In this document: piece after piece, positions 1-10,376 of the stretch
Layout: the number at the start of each line of letters is the position of its first letter
Position numbering within the stretch: the stretch's first letter is position 1
Origin: Hysterium pulicare CBS 123377
Taxonomy: Eukaryota; Ascomycota; Dothideomycetes; Hysteriales; Hysteriaceae
DNA: 64,000 nucleotides
Reading direction: 5' to 3'
NCBI GenBank assembly: GCA_000467715.1
Contig: AJFK01000277.1
Location: forward strand, 16,301 to 80,300
The notes under the pieces: generated by a model
Database searches by the model: none
The model's input: only the letters and a program-made list of their open reading frames with translations
Told to the model about the DNA's origin: nothing
Made by a program: the position numbers and the translations under genes

Positions 1-779
1 TGGAACTCCGGGAATTCGCGCAGTAGTAATGAAAGTGGGAGGATTCTCGCTGCATTATAGCAGTTGAGAGGTAGAAAACACCCAGGAATCGCAAGATGAT
101 CATGGTCGACCATTCTTCTGGCGGCGTGAAATGATATCATAAAGTCACTATATGATTTGTAGGCTGTAGGAGGATGATCGGTTGTGAGTGGTGGGGAATC
201 AATCAATTTTCGGGTAATAGGAATACTCCCGGCTACTCACCTCCTCGATACAAATATGGGTGAATCGCCGTAGAGTTCTTGGCCTCGCTCTAAGACCTTG
301 GCCTCGTCGCATGAACTTTCTTAGCCTATGATATATTCGTCGTCGCATTCGATATAAATCCGAGCCCCGGGAGTCGATGTTTAAGCTACCCAAGGTATGT
401 TCTCTCCCCTATTACTGTGATCGTTAATTTCGAGTTCCATCGTATTCCCTTATATTCTGGAGCTTAAAACAGTTATTTGGAGCCTAGTATCGATCGCGAA
501 TTATGGTTCCGGCCGCATAACGCGCTGGATCGCTGCAGGTATTCACTCCAAATGTTCGGAATGCCGCGAGTCGATGATTTCTTATTATAAATATGGTCTG
601 AGAATTCCATACGAACGTAATGCCCGTATGAGAGAGGTCATGGTGCTCTGCGGGGTTTTAGGCAACGGGGTTTTGTATGCAAAAAATGAGGAGGTTGAAA
701 CAACACTTCCGCCTATGAGATTAGAGAGCCATATTTTTAAATCTGAGCCTCTTCGAGCAGAAGATATTGCTAGTGAAGT

Positions 780-1330
780 ACAGTAAAATCTGGATTAACC
801 TATACGGAGGCGGACATGTTCGAAATATCTAGTAGTAAAAGTTGAGACACTCCGTCTCTATTCCGCCGTCGAGATTATTTTTTCTAAATTTTAGGACAAC
901 ATCCTATGTACCCTAGCACCCTAGATTTAAATTATTAAAAAATAATCTTGGAGGCGGAAAGAGGCGGACATACCTAGGTAGCTAAAGTAGTAGTAAAATT
1001 TGAAGATAGTTCGTCACCATTCCACCCAACCCATTCCGCCGCCTTCCACCGACCCCTAGAATTATCAGCATTTTTTTACTGATATGTAGACCTCACAAGG
1101 AATCCAATCCTAAATTGTCAATAAATCTGCCCCAAGGCGGGCCATGGCGGAGCTCTGTACACTGGACCCTATAGTAATCGTACTCTATGGTAAGTGGGAT
1201 GCAACCTATTCCGCCTCCTTCCGCCCACTCCTAGAAGTATTGCCAATTTATTTCTAAGATGTAGACCTTACAAAGAATCTAATCGTAAATTTTCAATAAA
1301 CCTACCCCAAGGCGGTACTGGATGGTGTTG
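780..1330. repeat. Degenerate GC-rich repeat, about three copies of 170-180 bp
   Basis: Three consecutive stretches share the order 'ggaggcgga...', 'agtagtaaaa', 'attccgcc' and then an AT-rich segment. The clearest pair is about 1028-1138 against 1205-1318. Both run from 'cattccgcc/tattccgcc' through 'cctagaa', 'gtagacct', 'aatctaatcgtaaat'-like text and 'caataaa' to 'ccccaaggcgg'. The copies differ by scattered, mostly transition-type changes. No open frame spans them. They could be tandem copies of a small non-autonomous element or a decayed LTR fragment; no terminal inverted repeats were recognised. Confidence 0.6.
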
Positions 1331-1370
1331 AGATGGATGAAAAGGGGGTTACGTCTATGCCCTCACGACA

Positions 1371-1858
1371 TTGTGCCCATGCGCTCACGACATTGTGCCC
1401 GCGGACTTGCCACTTCACCATCGCGATAATATTAGGGAAATCTTCATGCAATTAAGCGAAGAAAACTTCCGAGAGTATGCTCCTCATTTCTCACCTGAAT
1501 ACTTCAAAGTGGCATTGAGATGGGCCGTCGGTTATCGCAGGTGTGCATCCACGAGCAGGTCCCGATGGTGCACATCCTGACACTCGAACAATTCGCTGGT
1601 ATTCGAAATGACTTCTGGTTCGTCCAATATTCGTTCATGTTGCATTGGGTGATGAGTATGGTGGACGTACATCAGAAATTGCCCTCATGCTTCTGCGCCT
1701 GCCGGTCGGAGGGTTTTAGGAAAGTTTACTACCCAACCAACCCAACGTCCCAGCACGACCTTCTCATCACCCACAGCAAGATTCCCTATCGTGAACCATC
1801 ATCTGCATCTCCACCCTCGCGCGATTTCCACAGCTCAGAGCGTGGTCTATGAGAAGCT
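1371..1858 (+). pseudogene. Possible remnant of an unidentified protein gene
   Basis: Two overlapping open frames read like protein but do not join. The first (1371-1580) contains a stretch ending in residues like EYFKVALRWAVG. The second (1520-1852) continues with residues like EQVPMVHILTLEQFAGIRND. A +1 frame change near 1520-1535 would be needed to connect them, and no convincing intron is visible. I recognise no domain. It lies next to degenerate repeats, so a decayed gene is more likely than a functional one, and a chance pair of frames cannot be excluded. Confidence 0.2.
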
Positions 1859-3428
1859 AGCATTCTACGAAGCGCACGAAGCTACGACGCCTACCACGGT
1901 TTGGAGGTCTCAGACGAGCACCACATCTCAAGAGCCGCGAAAACAACAAGACCATATGACGAATGAGACCAACGCCGCGTTCCTTACTTGGTCTACTATC
2001 TTCCACAGAGCAAGCATTGACACCCGCCGCAAGAACAACACCAGAACAGCGCGGACCTGCGAAGTTGCACTCCCAAACCCGCGATCCTGCAACCGACACC
2101 CAGAACATCCCCTGACAGAGAATGGCGCGCCATCCGCTCTCGCCCTGTCACCAAAATCCCTGTCTCCGATACCGAATCCTGACTTACCCCGGCTTAATCG
2201 TCCGAGATTTGATCGCCTGGGTCGGAATTTTCGAACAGCTGGTGGACACTGGGTCCAAGTGCAGGTAATAGGAGGAAGAGCTTCAGATACTGGCAGTACA
2301 ATGTTCTCGTCGCGGCGGGTGCGATAGTAGGATGCAAGTGGGAACAAGGACGTTCGTGGGTGAAATGAAACCAAGTCTACGGGCAGAAAGATCTCAGGTA
2401 CGATCGTCCCGTGGTCATGGATACACCGCTGTTGGGGATTTGACGTTTTGCCTCTACTGACAGATTATCGCGGATAGCAGCTTGCCAGCGAATGAGCCGC
2501 ATGCATCTCGTACCATCCTTGCTCGACCGCAGGTTTATTGGCAATACGACGCTCTCCCTTCTTATCTCCTTGTCAGTAAGATTTCCCTTGGGCTGTGGAT
2601 GGCCACCAATTGGAGGCATACTGGCCAATTCTCAGGTTTGTAGAGTAGAGCGTTGTCGGAAAAAGCCTTTGGGTATGATCGCTAACAACTTACAGAACCG
2701 TGGGTCTGCCTACTTAGCGGAAGGCCTGTCTCCGCACTCACGTTGTACGATCGGCCCTTCTCGAAGACACTCGGGGCATCACACAAATCGAATCCGCCAT
2801 CGAAGTTGAAACACGGGGAAGCTATGAGACTATCTCATCTGGGAGAATCTGTACGGGGCGCGCAACGCAACAAAGGCATCAGGAACTCAGAACGTTTCCC
2901 AGATTTCAAACACCCACAGGCGTGCCGTGGAAACTATAATGTTCATCGTTGAACGTGAGTCGATCATTGGCGTCGATGTTCTGCATGCCGCGCAAGTTGT
3001 AATATGAACCACAACTGGAATTACGGACATCTGTTAGATCCTACCGCCGGTATATACTTATTCCGCTCTACACACCCCCTTAAGTAGCTCCGGCACCTCT
3101 CTCTACCGATGGTAGACCCTACAATACAATCTTATTTATAACATTTACGAAAGAGGCATACATACTATCGCCGAACGGGACACACGCTATTTGTGAGCAA
3201 CGACAAACACTTCGCCAGTGATATAGTAGTAACCAATTGAATTTAAATCTAGGACCCTGATAACCTCCGTCGTATTTCACAGATTTTGCAGGCGGGAAAG
3301 CATAACGGCGATTGGGTGATAAGGAGATTACTAACACGTGATGCGGTTCTCGTGTACCTAGCTTTGACGACCTTAGCTTCATTTTGAATTTAACCATCGC
3401 CACAAACCCACACGCGAAACTTCCCACA
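1859..3428. other. No supportable gene
   Basis: Several overlapping frames occur on both strands, for example around 1791-2327 and 2492-2809. None shows a recognisable domain, a consistent splice pattern or a good start context. The stretch separates a repeat-rich segment from the zinc-knuckle gene and includes that gene's presumed promoter in its last few hundred bases. Confidence 0.4.
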
Positions 3429-5239
3429 ATGTTTCGACCTCAAGATCAACATCCCCAATCTCCCCTAGAGGGAGTTTCGGATTCTCCGCCACATGAAATG
3501 AACGCTGGCTTCCCGAAGTCCCAGGCGCAGCCATCACCTCGACTTCACACCCCGTCTGGTGTCCATAGATGTCTTCCAGTTTCAAATTTCAAGAGTAATC
3601 CCACAAATTGCGAGAACCAGTATCCAAAACAGTCTACAAGTTCCTATGAGAGCGAGCCCGCGATCCCAACCTTACACCAAAACATGAATCGAAATACGCA
3701 ACAGTCTGGCCGCAGTGTATTTAGTGGAACTAGTCCTACCCAGAACTACACGGAAAACTTGCAGATACAATTGAAAAACGTTGCCAGTAAACCCCTAGGC
3801 GCTACAATTCGCAAGAACATACCGAGAAACCAATGGGGCCTAAAGTACCATCCAAGTCGGTACACACCACCTGAAGGTAACTACGTAGATATGGAAGACC
3901 TCAGAGAGGTCAACATCGGAGCCGGACCAAAAGCTACGTATTGCATGCGTTGTCACTTGTACATCAAGGATGAAGACAAGAAGCCAGTCGGTTCCAGGCA
4001 TCCATTTTATCGAGATTGCGCGAGAAAGTGCTGGGTCTGCCACACAAACGAGCATATCGGACTCGTAAGTATATCAAACGAATGGAATTGTAGAAGTACT
4101 AACTTCCATAGCCGTGTCCGAAAGTCTATGCGTCAAGTAGTTGGTGGGAAAAGCATGCTGCTCCTCCACACGAAATGGAAAAGTTTCCCAACTACCTCCA
4201 GCTCAAACCAACCGACGAAGAGAAAAATATACTGATCAAGCAAGGATTTGCGGAATGCAACAAGGCAGGAGACTTGATTTTCAAGCCTGCAGCCAGTCGT
4301 GACCTACAGTCTTTGCAGCGTCCAACACCCAGTCCATACCCAATTCCCGTCATGGCTCAAACTCAGTTGCCGCTATCGATCTTCCGCACGCATGCGCGAC
4401 CTACATCTAGTACGCAGATAACCAGCCAAGAAAAAAAGCGCCGAATCGATGACATGCAATGGGAGCAGTCAGAGCAACGTCATACGGAGGTTGAACAATC
4501 GAAACAGGGAGTAGGGGCGACGTATCAACGTGCAAGCTCAAGGGCACTCAATCACACTCGAATTCACTCGCAGGCTGTCCAACAACCTAGCGAGCACCAG
4601 CTATCTTCAGCACGATATGCAAAAGAATTACAATCTCCTTTCCTACTGAGATCGATTCCAGTCTCACAATATGTCATCAACCCAGCTACAAGTCAGTCAA
4701 ACTCCACGTCTTCGGATGCCAGCTGGCAGCAACCTTCCAAACAGTCCCCACGAGCTCCTCAATGGTCCCAACTTGCATTGGAAGCACCCGACGACCAGCA
4801 ATACCCGCAGCCGATTGCACCTTTCACACCCCACAACCAGCTCATTCTACCGCCACAGAGCCATTCGTACCCACAGTACGGCGCGCAGAATGTACCTTCC
4901 CATACACAGTATCCTTTTGGAGTCCACCAGCCTTCTCAGTTTGATCAGAATCAAGAGAGTCGTAACCAGCGCCTCCAACTACAAGTAGTAAGCACCAGCC
5001 CTACGTGGAGTTTACTACGCTCCCACCAAGAGAGAGAAGCAGCTCTCTATGAAGAAGCCTGGCAAACTGTCCATAGGAGAAACCAACAAAGAGACCAGTA
5101 TACCGCCCAGATTAATGACCAAAGGACAGTATCGGATGAACACAGCAATAAAAACACAGAACATGTCGAGCTTGATTTCGGAGGAAGGAGGGCCGAGCAG
5201 TCGAACAAGCGCGCACGATACGAGCGAATGCCGGAATAA
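3429..5239 (+). CDS. Gln/Pro-rich protein with CCHC zinc knuckle, unknown function
   Basis: Two exons, 3429-4064 and 4112-5239, are joined by a 47-bp phase-0 intron (donor GTAAGT, acceptor CATAG), giving 587 residues. ATG at 3429 follows CCCACA; the frame is open slightly upstream but has no other ATG. The splice completes a zinc knuckle: Cys201, Cys204, His209 and Cys214 fit C-x2-C-x4-H-x4-C, and Cys214 is encoded in exon 2. Further Cys/His residues just before it (Cys172, Cys175, His191, Cys197) could bind a second metal. The rest is disordered: Ser/Pro/Gln-rich before the Cys/His region, and Gln-rich with a basic end after it. Knuckles of this kind often bind RNA or single-stranded DNA; here that is only an inference. 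No Gag, protease or reverse transcriptase lies nearby, so a domesticated element is possible but unsupported. I do not recognise a named family. Confidence 0.75.
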
Positions 5240-5636
5240 TCGCCAGTGTAACAAGCTTGGACGGAGGGGGAGAGATGAGAGGCAGTCCTGCTATCTCATC
5301 AACACTGAGGTCGTGATGATGATCCACAAGAGGGTCAGCATCGCACAAGTTCTATCGTCGAGAGACGCAGTGTTTCATGGCGATGTACCTGTATCTACCA
5401 TAGCCATTTTGTGCCTGGTAGTGAATGTAAAATATATACCCAGTTTCTCATCTTGTGGTTGCTTGTAGATGAAATGAAAATGCAAAAACTATTATGTTCA
5501 CGCACTCACAGCCTTCACATTGCCCTAACAAGTACACGAATAGGCGTCCCTTTCGCATCCCCAGTGACCGACGTCGTACTTCCTTCAAGATGCTAGTAAT
5601 TCAGGTCCCATTCCATAACCGCGACGTCATTGAGGC
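5240..5636. other. No gene seen; 3' flank
   Basis: This is the 3' flank of the zinc-knuckle gene, running up to a broken reading frame on the other strand. Small frames here have no protein-like character. Confidence 0.4.
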
Positions 5637-6281
5637 TCAGGAAGTTAAATTGATTACATCGTGATCTTTTACTGAGTCCCACACTCCCCGAATATGACAA
5701 CTCCCCATGATTCTAAATCGACATGAGTCCCCGCGTCCCTGGTGATGCGGGTGGTCCTCTTCACCGCCAAGGGCTATGCTTGAGTCAATGGGGAGACCCT
5801 GGGACTCTCGGAGCTTCATCTGCGAATACAGCTCGCCATTCGCCCGTTTCCTGCTTATTTCTACTCCCAATGACACCAGCTTCTCAGCATCCAACTCGGC
5901 ATCGTCAGCTCGACGCTTTCTCCCATCCATAGGAGCTGATCGATCGTATTGGGAGGATGGTGGAGGGTGGCCGTATGGGTTTTGCTGATAAGCGGATGAT
6001 GAGGAGGCTGAGGCGGATAGGCGTATGCGGATTGGGGATGCCCGTAATTGGGCTGCGGATAGTTATGATAGAGTTACGGATGATCGTAACCAGGTTGCGG
6101 ATAAACAGCCGGCGTAGGCCTTCGTGGCTGCTGGGGCGCATGCGGCAATAAGTGCCTCGAATAGTCGGATTGCGCAGATCTCCGGCTGTTGGGGATTTCG
6201 GTTCAGATGGTGCAATAGCACTAGAGGCTCCTGATTCAGGACCTTGGCTCACAGATCGATACTCATGCGAGTTTTCATCCA
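5637..6281 (-). pseudogene. Frame-scrambled Pro/Gln/Tyr-rich protein gene
   Basis: Reading the minus strand from the ATG at 6281, protein-like sequence moves through three frames. The first frame gives an acidic N-terminus (MDENSHEYRSVSQGPESG). The second gives a YPQP/YGHPQ-type repeat region that contains a TAA at 6076-6074 where the pattern predicts CAA (Gln). The third gives QQNPYGHPPPSSQYDR and a charged tail (RKRRADDAELDAEK), open to 5637. At least two frame changes (about 6150-6190 and 6000-6030) and one stop separate them. The first frame is open to 5905, but its continuation is an Ile/Arg-rich string typical of an off-frame reading. The Pro/Tyr repeat style resembles the gene at 10377-12302. 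Undetected introns are a weaker alternative. Confidence 0.45.
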
Positions 6282-6399
6282 TGGTTGAAGAAGAGAGAGA
6301 GAGCAGACGAGAATTTTGGATGAGTACCTCGCAGCGCACTTTCGGACGAGCACGTGAGGTCTCTGCACTTTAAGGAATTAATTTTGGATACTAGATATT

Positions 6400-6690
6400 G
6401 TAGACAACTAAAGGTAGAATCAGGCACAGGGAGGCGTTAAAAGTATTAACTATTAGAATTAGAGTTTATAAAAAACTATACTAAAAATCCTTTATATTAA
6501 TCTACTTAAAAGGTAAAATACGCTAGAATAATAGTATTTATTTTAGAATAATAGAGATTCTTTATTCTATCTCTATTTAGTATTGTTGCTATAAATATTT
6601 TAATAATTAGGCTTTTAGGTCCCTTTTATTAGTTAGTATAGTTCTAATTTAGCCTATAGAGTTCCTATTTTAAAATTCGTTGTGGGTATG
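6400..6690. repeat. TA-rich island, RIP-like
   Basis: This stretch is abruptly A+T rich, with many TA dinucleotides and few C or G, against near-balanced flanks. Such islands in filamentous ascomycetes usually come from repeat-induced point mutation of an old transposon copy. No open frame or recognisable element end remains. A RIP index (TpA/ApT) was not computed. Confidence 0.5.
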
Positions 6691-6899
6691 CAGAGTAATT
6701 TAACTTGGCGATATCGAAGCCAAAGAGTGGATTGGCCTGTGGAAGGACTCGGCGCTCTAAGACAATCTCATCCTGCGCTTCTCAGGGTGAAGCCAAATGC
6801 GATCGGAAGTTTCTAAGCTGAGACTATACAAAAGGAGGTTATGATTCTAACCACCAAGAGCAAGCTACCTACCTGCTGCTCAATCTTGTACACGACAAG

Positions 6900-9097
6900 T
6901 CAGACAGAAAATTTAGACTCCCCACTTTCCCATTCAGCGAACTTGCCAAAGAGTAAAATACCCCCACCCCTACCTACTATTGCCGTTTCGCGAATCGAAC
7001 GATAGATGCATTGTTTCCAGCTTTCTCGCTGCTTTCGTCTCATATATTCGAAAAACGATGGTAGCATCTCCGCACGTAATTGCCTCATCATCTCCCACTC
7101 ATTCTCTTGCGAATCGACTGTCGGCCCAACATACGTTGATGTGGGATGAAGCAAGGCTAGTGACCAAAGGTCCTTTGGTCTTTGCGCAAGCGACGCAAGT
7201 AGAGGATATACTTCATCGAAGAGCAGGCTACCAAGGACCTTCATCTCGCCACTGAAGCCAGGAGCAGTTTCCGCAATAAGGCGCGGGTCATATATTGCAG
7301 TGTCGACCAACCGAACATGGCCACCAAAATCCCCGAACGGAGTGACAGTACCGCTAATTTTCGAATACGAAGCAAAAGACTGAAAGTCCACAACGATGAA
7401 ATCTTGCTTCCGCATTCTCTTAAGTATGGAGGATGAGTTACTGAACTTATCAAAGTGTCTGCCCGAGGAAGTTAGCGTGGTGTTTGCCACCATACAGAAG
7501 AGAACTCGCCTCTTTGCGGCCTCGACATCGTTCTCCGGGATTCCCAATTCTTGTCCATCAAGCCACTGAAACCCAGCTGTATCTTTCACATCCTGCGCTC
7601 CCTCGATCCACTCTCCTGAACCACTCAGATCGGCGTCCAATTTCGTCAGAAACTGCGACCATTCCTCTGAGGTTTGTTGGTAGGTGAGTCGGTACGCAAC
7701 AAACCCCCATGTCTGATCTGTTGGCCCCCCATGTCTTAGAGACCAGTCTATGCGAGATTTTAAAACTGTGATCCAATGTTCGTCTCCCAGCTTCCTTGGC
7801 TCTCCGCGGATCTCTCTTCGCACAAGGTCAAGTGTCTCCTTTCCTTCATGGTAGATGTCCATGACTGCCTGACGGTCTCGAAATCTATCTTGATTCTCTA
7901 GGAAACTCTTAATTGCTGACCAAGGATAAGATTCAGCTCGCTTATAGTAAAGATCGTGTCTGGCTACTAGAGGAAGAATCATCTCTGAAGGGGAGGGGGC
8001 GTGCCCAGTGAATCCATCCATTGGCATAAATAGGCTGTAATCTGCGTGACTAATGGCCTCATTTAGGTCCTGAAAACGCTCGATGAATATCTTAGCCGCT
8101 GCGGCTACAGCATCCACGTCACTGTCACCAGCAATGGCCTCGTACTCAGCCTTACTCTTCGCCTGAATCTCATCGACTCGAGCTAGCATCCAAGAATGAG
8201 CACGATTTGACATTGTGGAGAAAATGGAATGAATGAATTCCGCCCAGAGGCCGGTAGCGCTAAAGGCCGGGGTGATCCCGCGCGCGGCCCGGCGATGATT
8301 GAGAGCAAGCTCGAAGTGGGCAAGCTCAGTCGATATCCAATTGAATCCCCGACGGAGGCTTATTTGGACTTCTGGGACATTTAGAAATTGATATATTCTT
8401 ATGATTTCCATAGCAAGATCGAAGAAAGATTGAAAGTGTCTGGGGTCGTCAAGTCGCTTTTCTCGCCAACGATTTCCGGCCATAGGAACCATTCCGTTCC
8501 ACAGCTTCGCCTTCAATGTTTGGATCCTGGCTTCAATCTCTGCTTGGGCCAAACCAGTCGCATAGAAGTCGGTGGTGAGCTTGTCCCCGAGTGAAGAGGT
8601 CGCTTGATTCAATGGTGTCGGTGCCCAGGTATTGAACGGGGCTCCCAACAGGCTTATTTCCTCTTCTTTCAGCAGCGGTAGGGATGTACGACCTCCTCCT
8701 GGGAGATTTCCCTCAAACATGAAATCAAAAAACTGATACAGCGTTCCAGGAGGAATGAGGCGGTCAACTAGATGTGTTGGCTCTGGTAGACGGGGGAGTA
8801 GAACCAAGGGGACGTTGACGAACCGACCACCAAGTTATGTAGGGCCTCTTTACTAAAGCCATAATCACCAAACATTGACTTGTATGTCCGCTCCGCCACA
8901 TCCACATCAGTGCGGTTGGCCGAAGCCATTGTTATCGCGGTTGAGAACGGTCTGCTGTTGTGGCGTGGAAATGCGAGTAATATAGGTCCGGAAAGTGTAG
9001 GTAGACGACGACTTAAGAGGCGACTGAAAGTGGTCCGGCACACGTACATGGCGGAGGTGGTCTTCCAATTCGACATGTCGCGTGCAAAAAGGAACAT
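6900..9097 (-). CDS. Unknown protein, possible mitochondrial presequence, likely frameshift
   Basis: A long frame (8807-6900, 635 codons, no introns) encodes a largely soluble protein of unknown family. It lacks its own ATG start. A second frame, 9097 to 8768, provides one. From ATG 9097 it begins with an Arg/Ser-rich segment without acidic residues (RTTFSRLLSRRL, then RPFST), typical of a mitochondrial presequence, and then the protein-like segment YKSMFGDYGFSKEALHNL. The long frame has a TAA at 8837-8835, so the switch lies between 8834 and 8768 and needs one extra base. No fungal-sized intron fits well. The natural product is probably about 720 residues, with the gene carrying a one-base deletion or the assembly an error. 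It sits alone on its strand beside a TA-rich island. I do not recognise the family. Confidence 0.65.
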
Positions 9098-10376
9098 GGT
9101 GGCAGATGTCGCGGTCGCTACAGCTACCTAAACCTTGTCCATTCTAACGCTAGTCCATAACCGGCTGCCCCTTTTCTAGAAGGATTCTCAATATCGCTGC
9201 CTGATTCTTCAACGTTGCTCGTAGGACTTTAGGCTCAAATCATAGGGCTCTATTTTCAACAACCCGAACAATCATCCGATCTCATATCAGCAAAAGATGT
9301 ATCATGGTGATAACTTCCAAAGATGTGCAATTGAACATACCTTGCTGAAAAAGTGGGAGTGATTCTTCTTCGCGTGACAGGTATTTCGTCTTCCCGTCTT
9401 GCGAGTCGTCAGGGCGGTAGAATCAATTACTTTACATGGTCTCCAATATTGCAGAAATCATCAATGTGTTTTACCATGGTTTTAATAACCTGAAATAGCC
9501 CGGGCTTAAACGGAATGACGCAATCTATGTCTTTGGAGAGTATTAATAATCTTGTTACACAGACTTCGCTGTTCGACACTGGACGCCTGCCCGATTTGCT
9601 TCCGGGTGAACTGACTAGCAAACTGAATGCCCAGTGGAAAGGCCGAACGACACTCGCGTGAAGCCACCATTGTAAAATTCCCGCGCTGATAGTAAGCTAG
9701 AACTCAACAAATTTAGGTCTCTAACTCTATCGAAAATCATACGTTACCTAGCACCGCCTCTTACGAAGTAGAGCGCAGAACTTTTATCTTAGGGCGTAGA
9801 ACTTTCACATTTATGCGACACGGCTCCAATGTATTCCTGATATTTGAACTGCGATCTATTGAATGCTAGTTACTCTATGAAATCTCTTTTCTTCAATCTG
9901 AACGTTTTCTCATTTGCCATTCCCAATTGGTTGGGGTTTTCGGGTCGAAATTGACCTCCGTCTTTCCGAGGTCGAATCGCTGCCCCATTGGATTATCAGT
10001 CGAGAATCTCTACGTTTGTTAATCTTGGGGCAACCAGTGCGCCAGGAATTTTCCCTCCCGGATTTCCTCTTTCACCATCTTGTAGCGAAACGGGTTGAAT
10101 TGACTTGAGTTAGCTCTACAGCAACCGGGGCTTAGGAGCTTGATCTCACACATGGATTAACTAATAAAGCATCCTGTGCTTAATTAGGCGAAACGAGTAG
10201 AAATGGCACGGAAGTAACTGGTACTTGAGGGCCTGATGCGGCGAACTATCACTAGCTGAAGCAGCATGTGCCGCAGCAACCGGTGTAGGGGATTAGAGTC
10301 GGGTTACCTATGAGCATGCGCAGGTAGTCGTCTTCCTCCTTCATCCATCTCGGTTGATTCTCTGGGCAGGTCAGTT
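9098..10376. other. Intergenic, no supportable gene
   Basis: A 64-codon minus frame at 9427-9621 (IDCVIPFKPGLFQVIKTM region) reads somewhat like protein, but no start, intron or neighbouring exon supports it. The remainder is ordinary non-coding sequence upstream of the 6900-9097 gene and downstream of the 10377-12302 gene. Confidence 0.35.

Noticed and set aside
1791-2327. 178-codon plus frame
   Set aside because: It begins at GTG rather than ATG. Composition is Arg/Pro/Ser-rich without domain or splice signals, and it overlaps open frames on the other strand.
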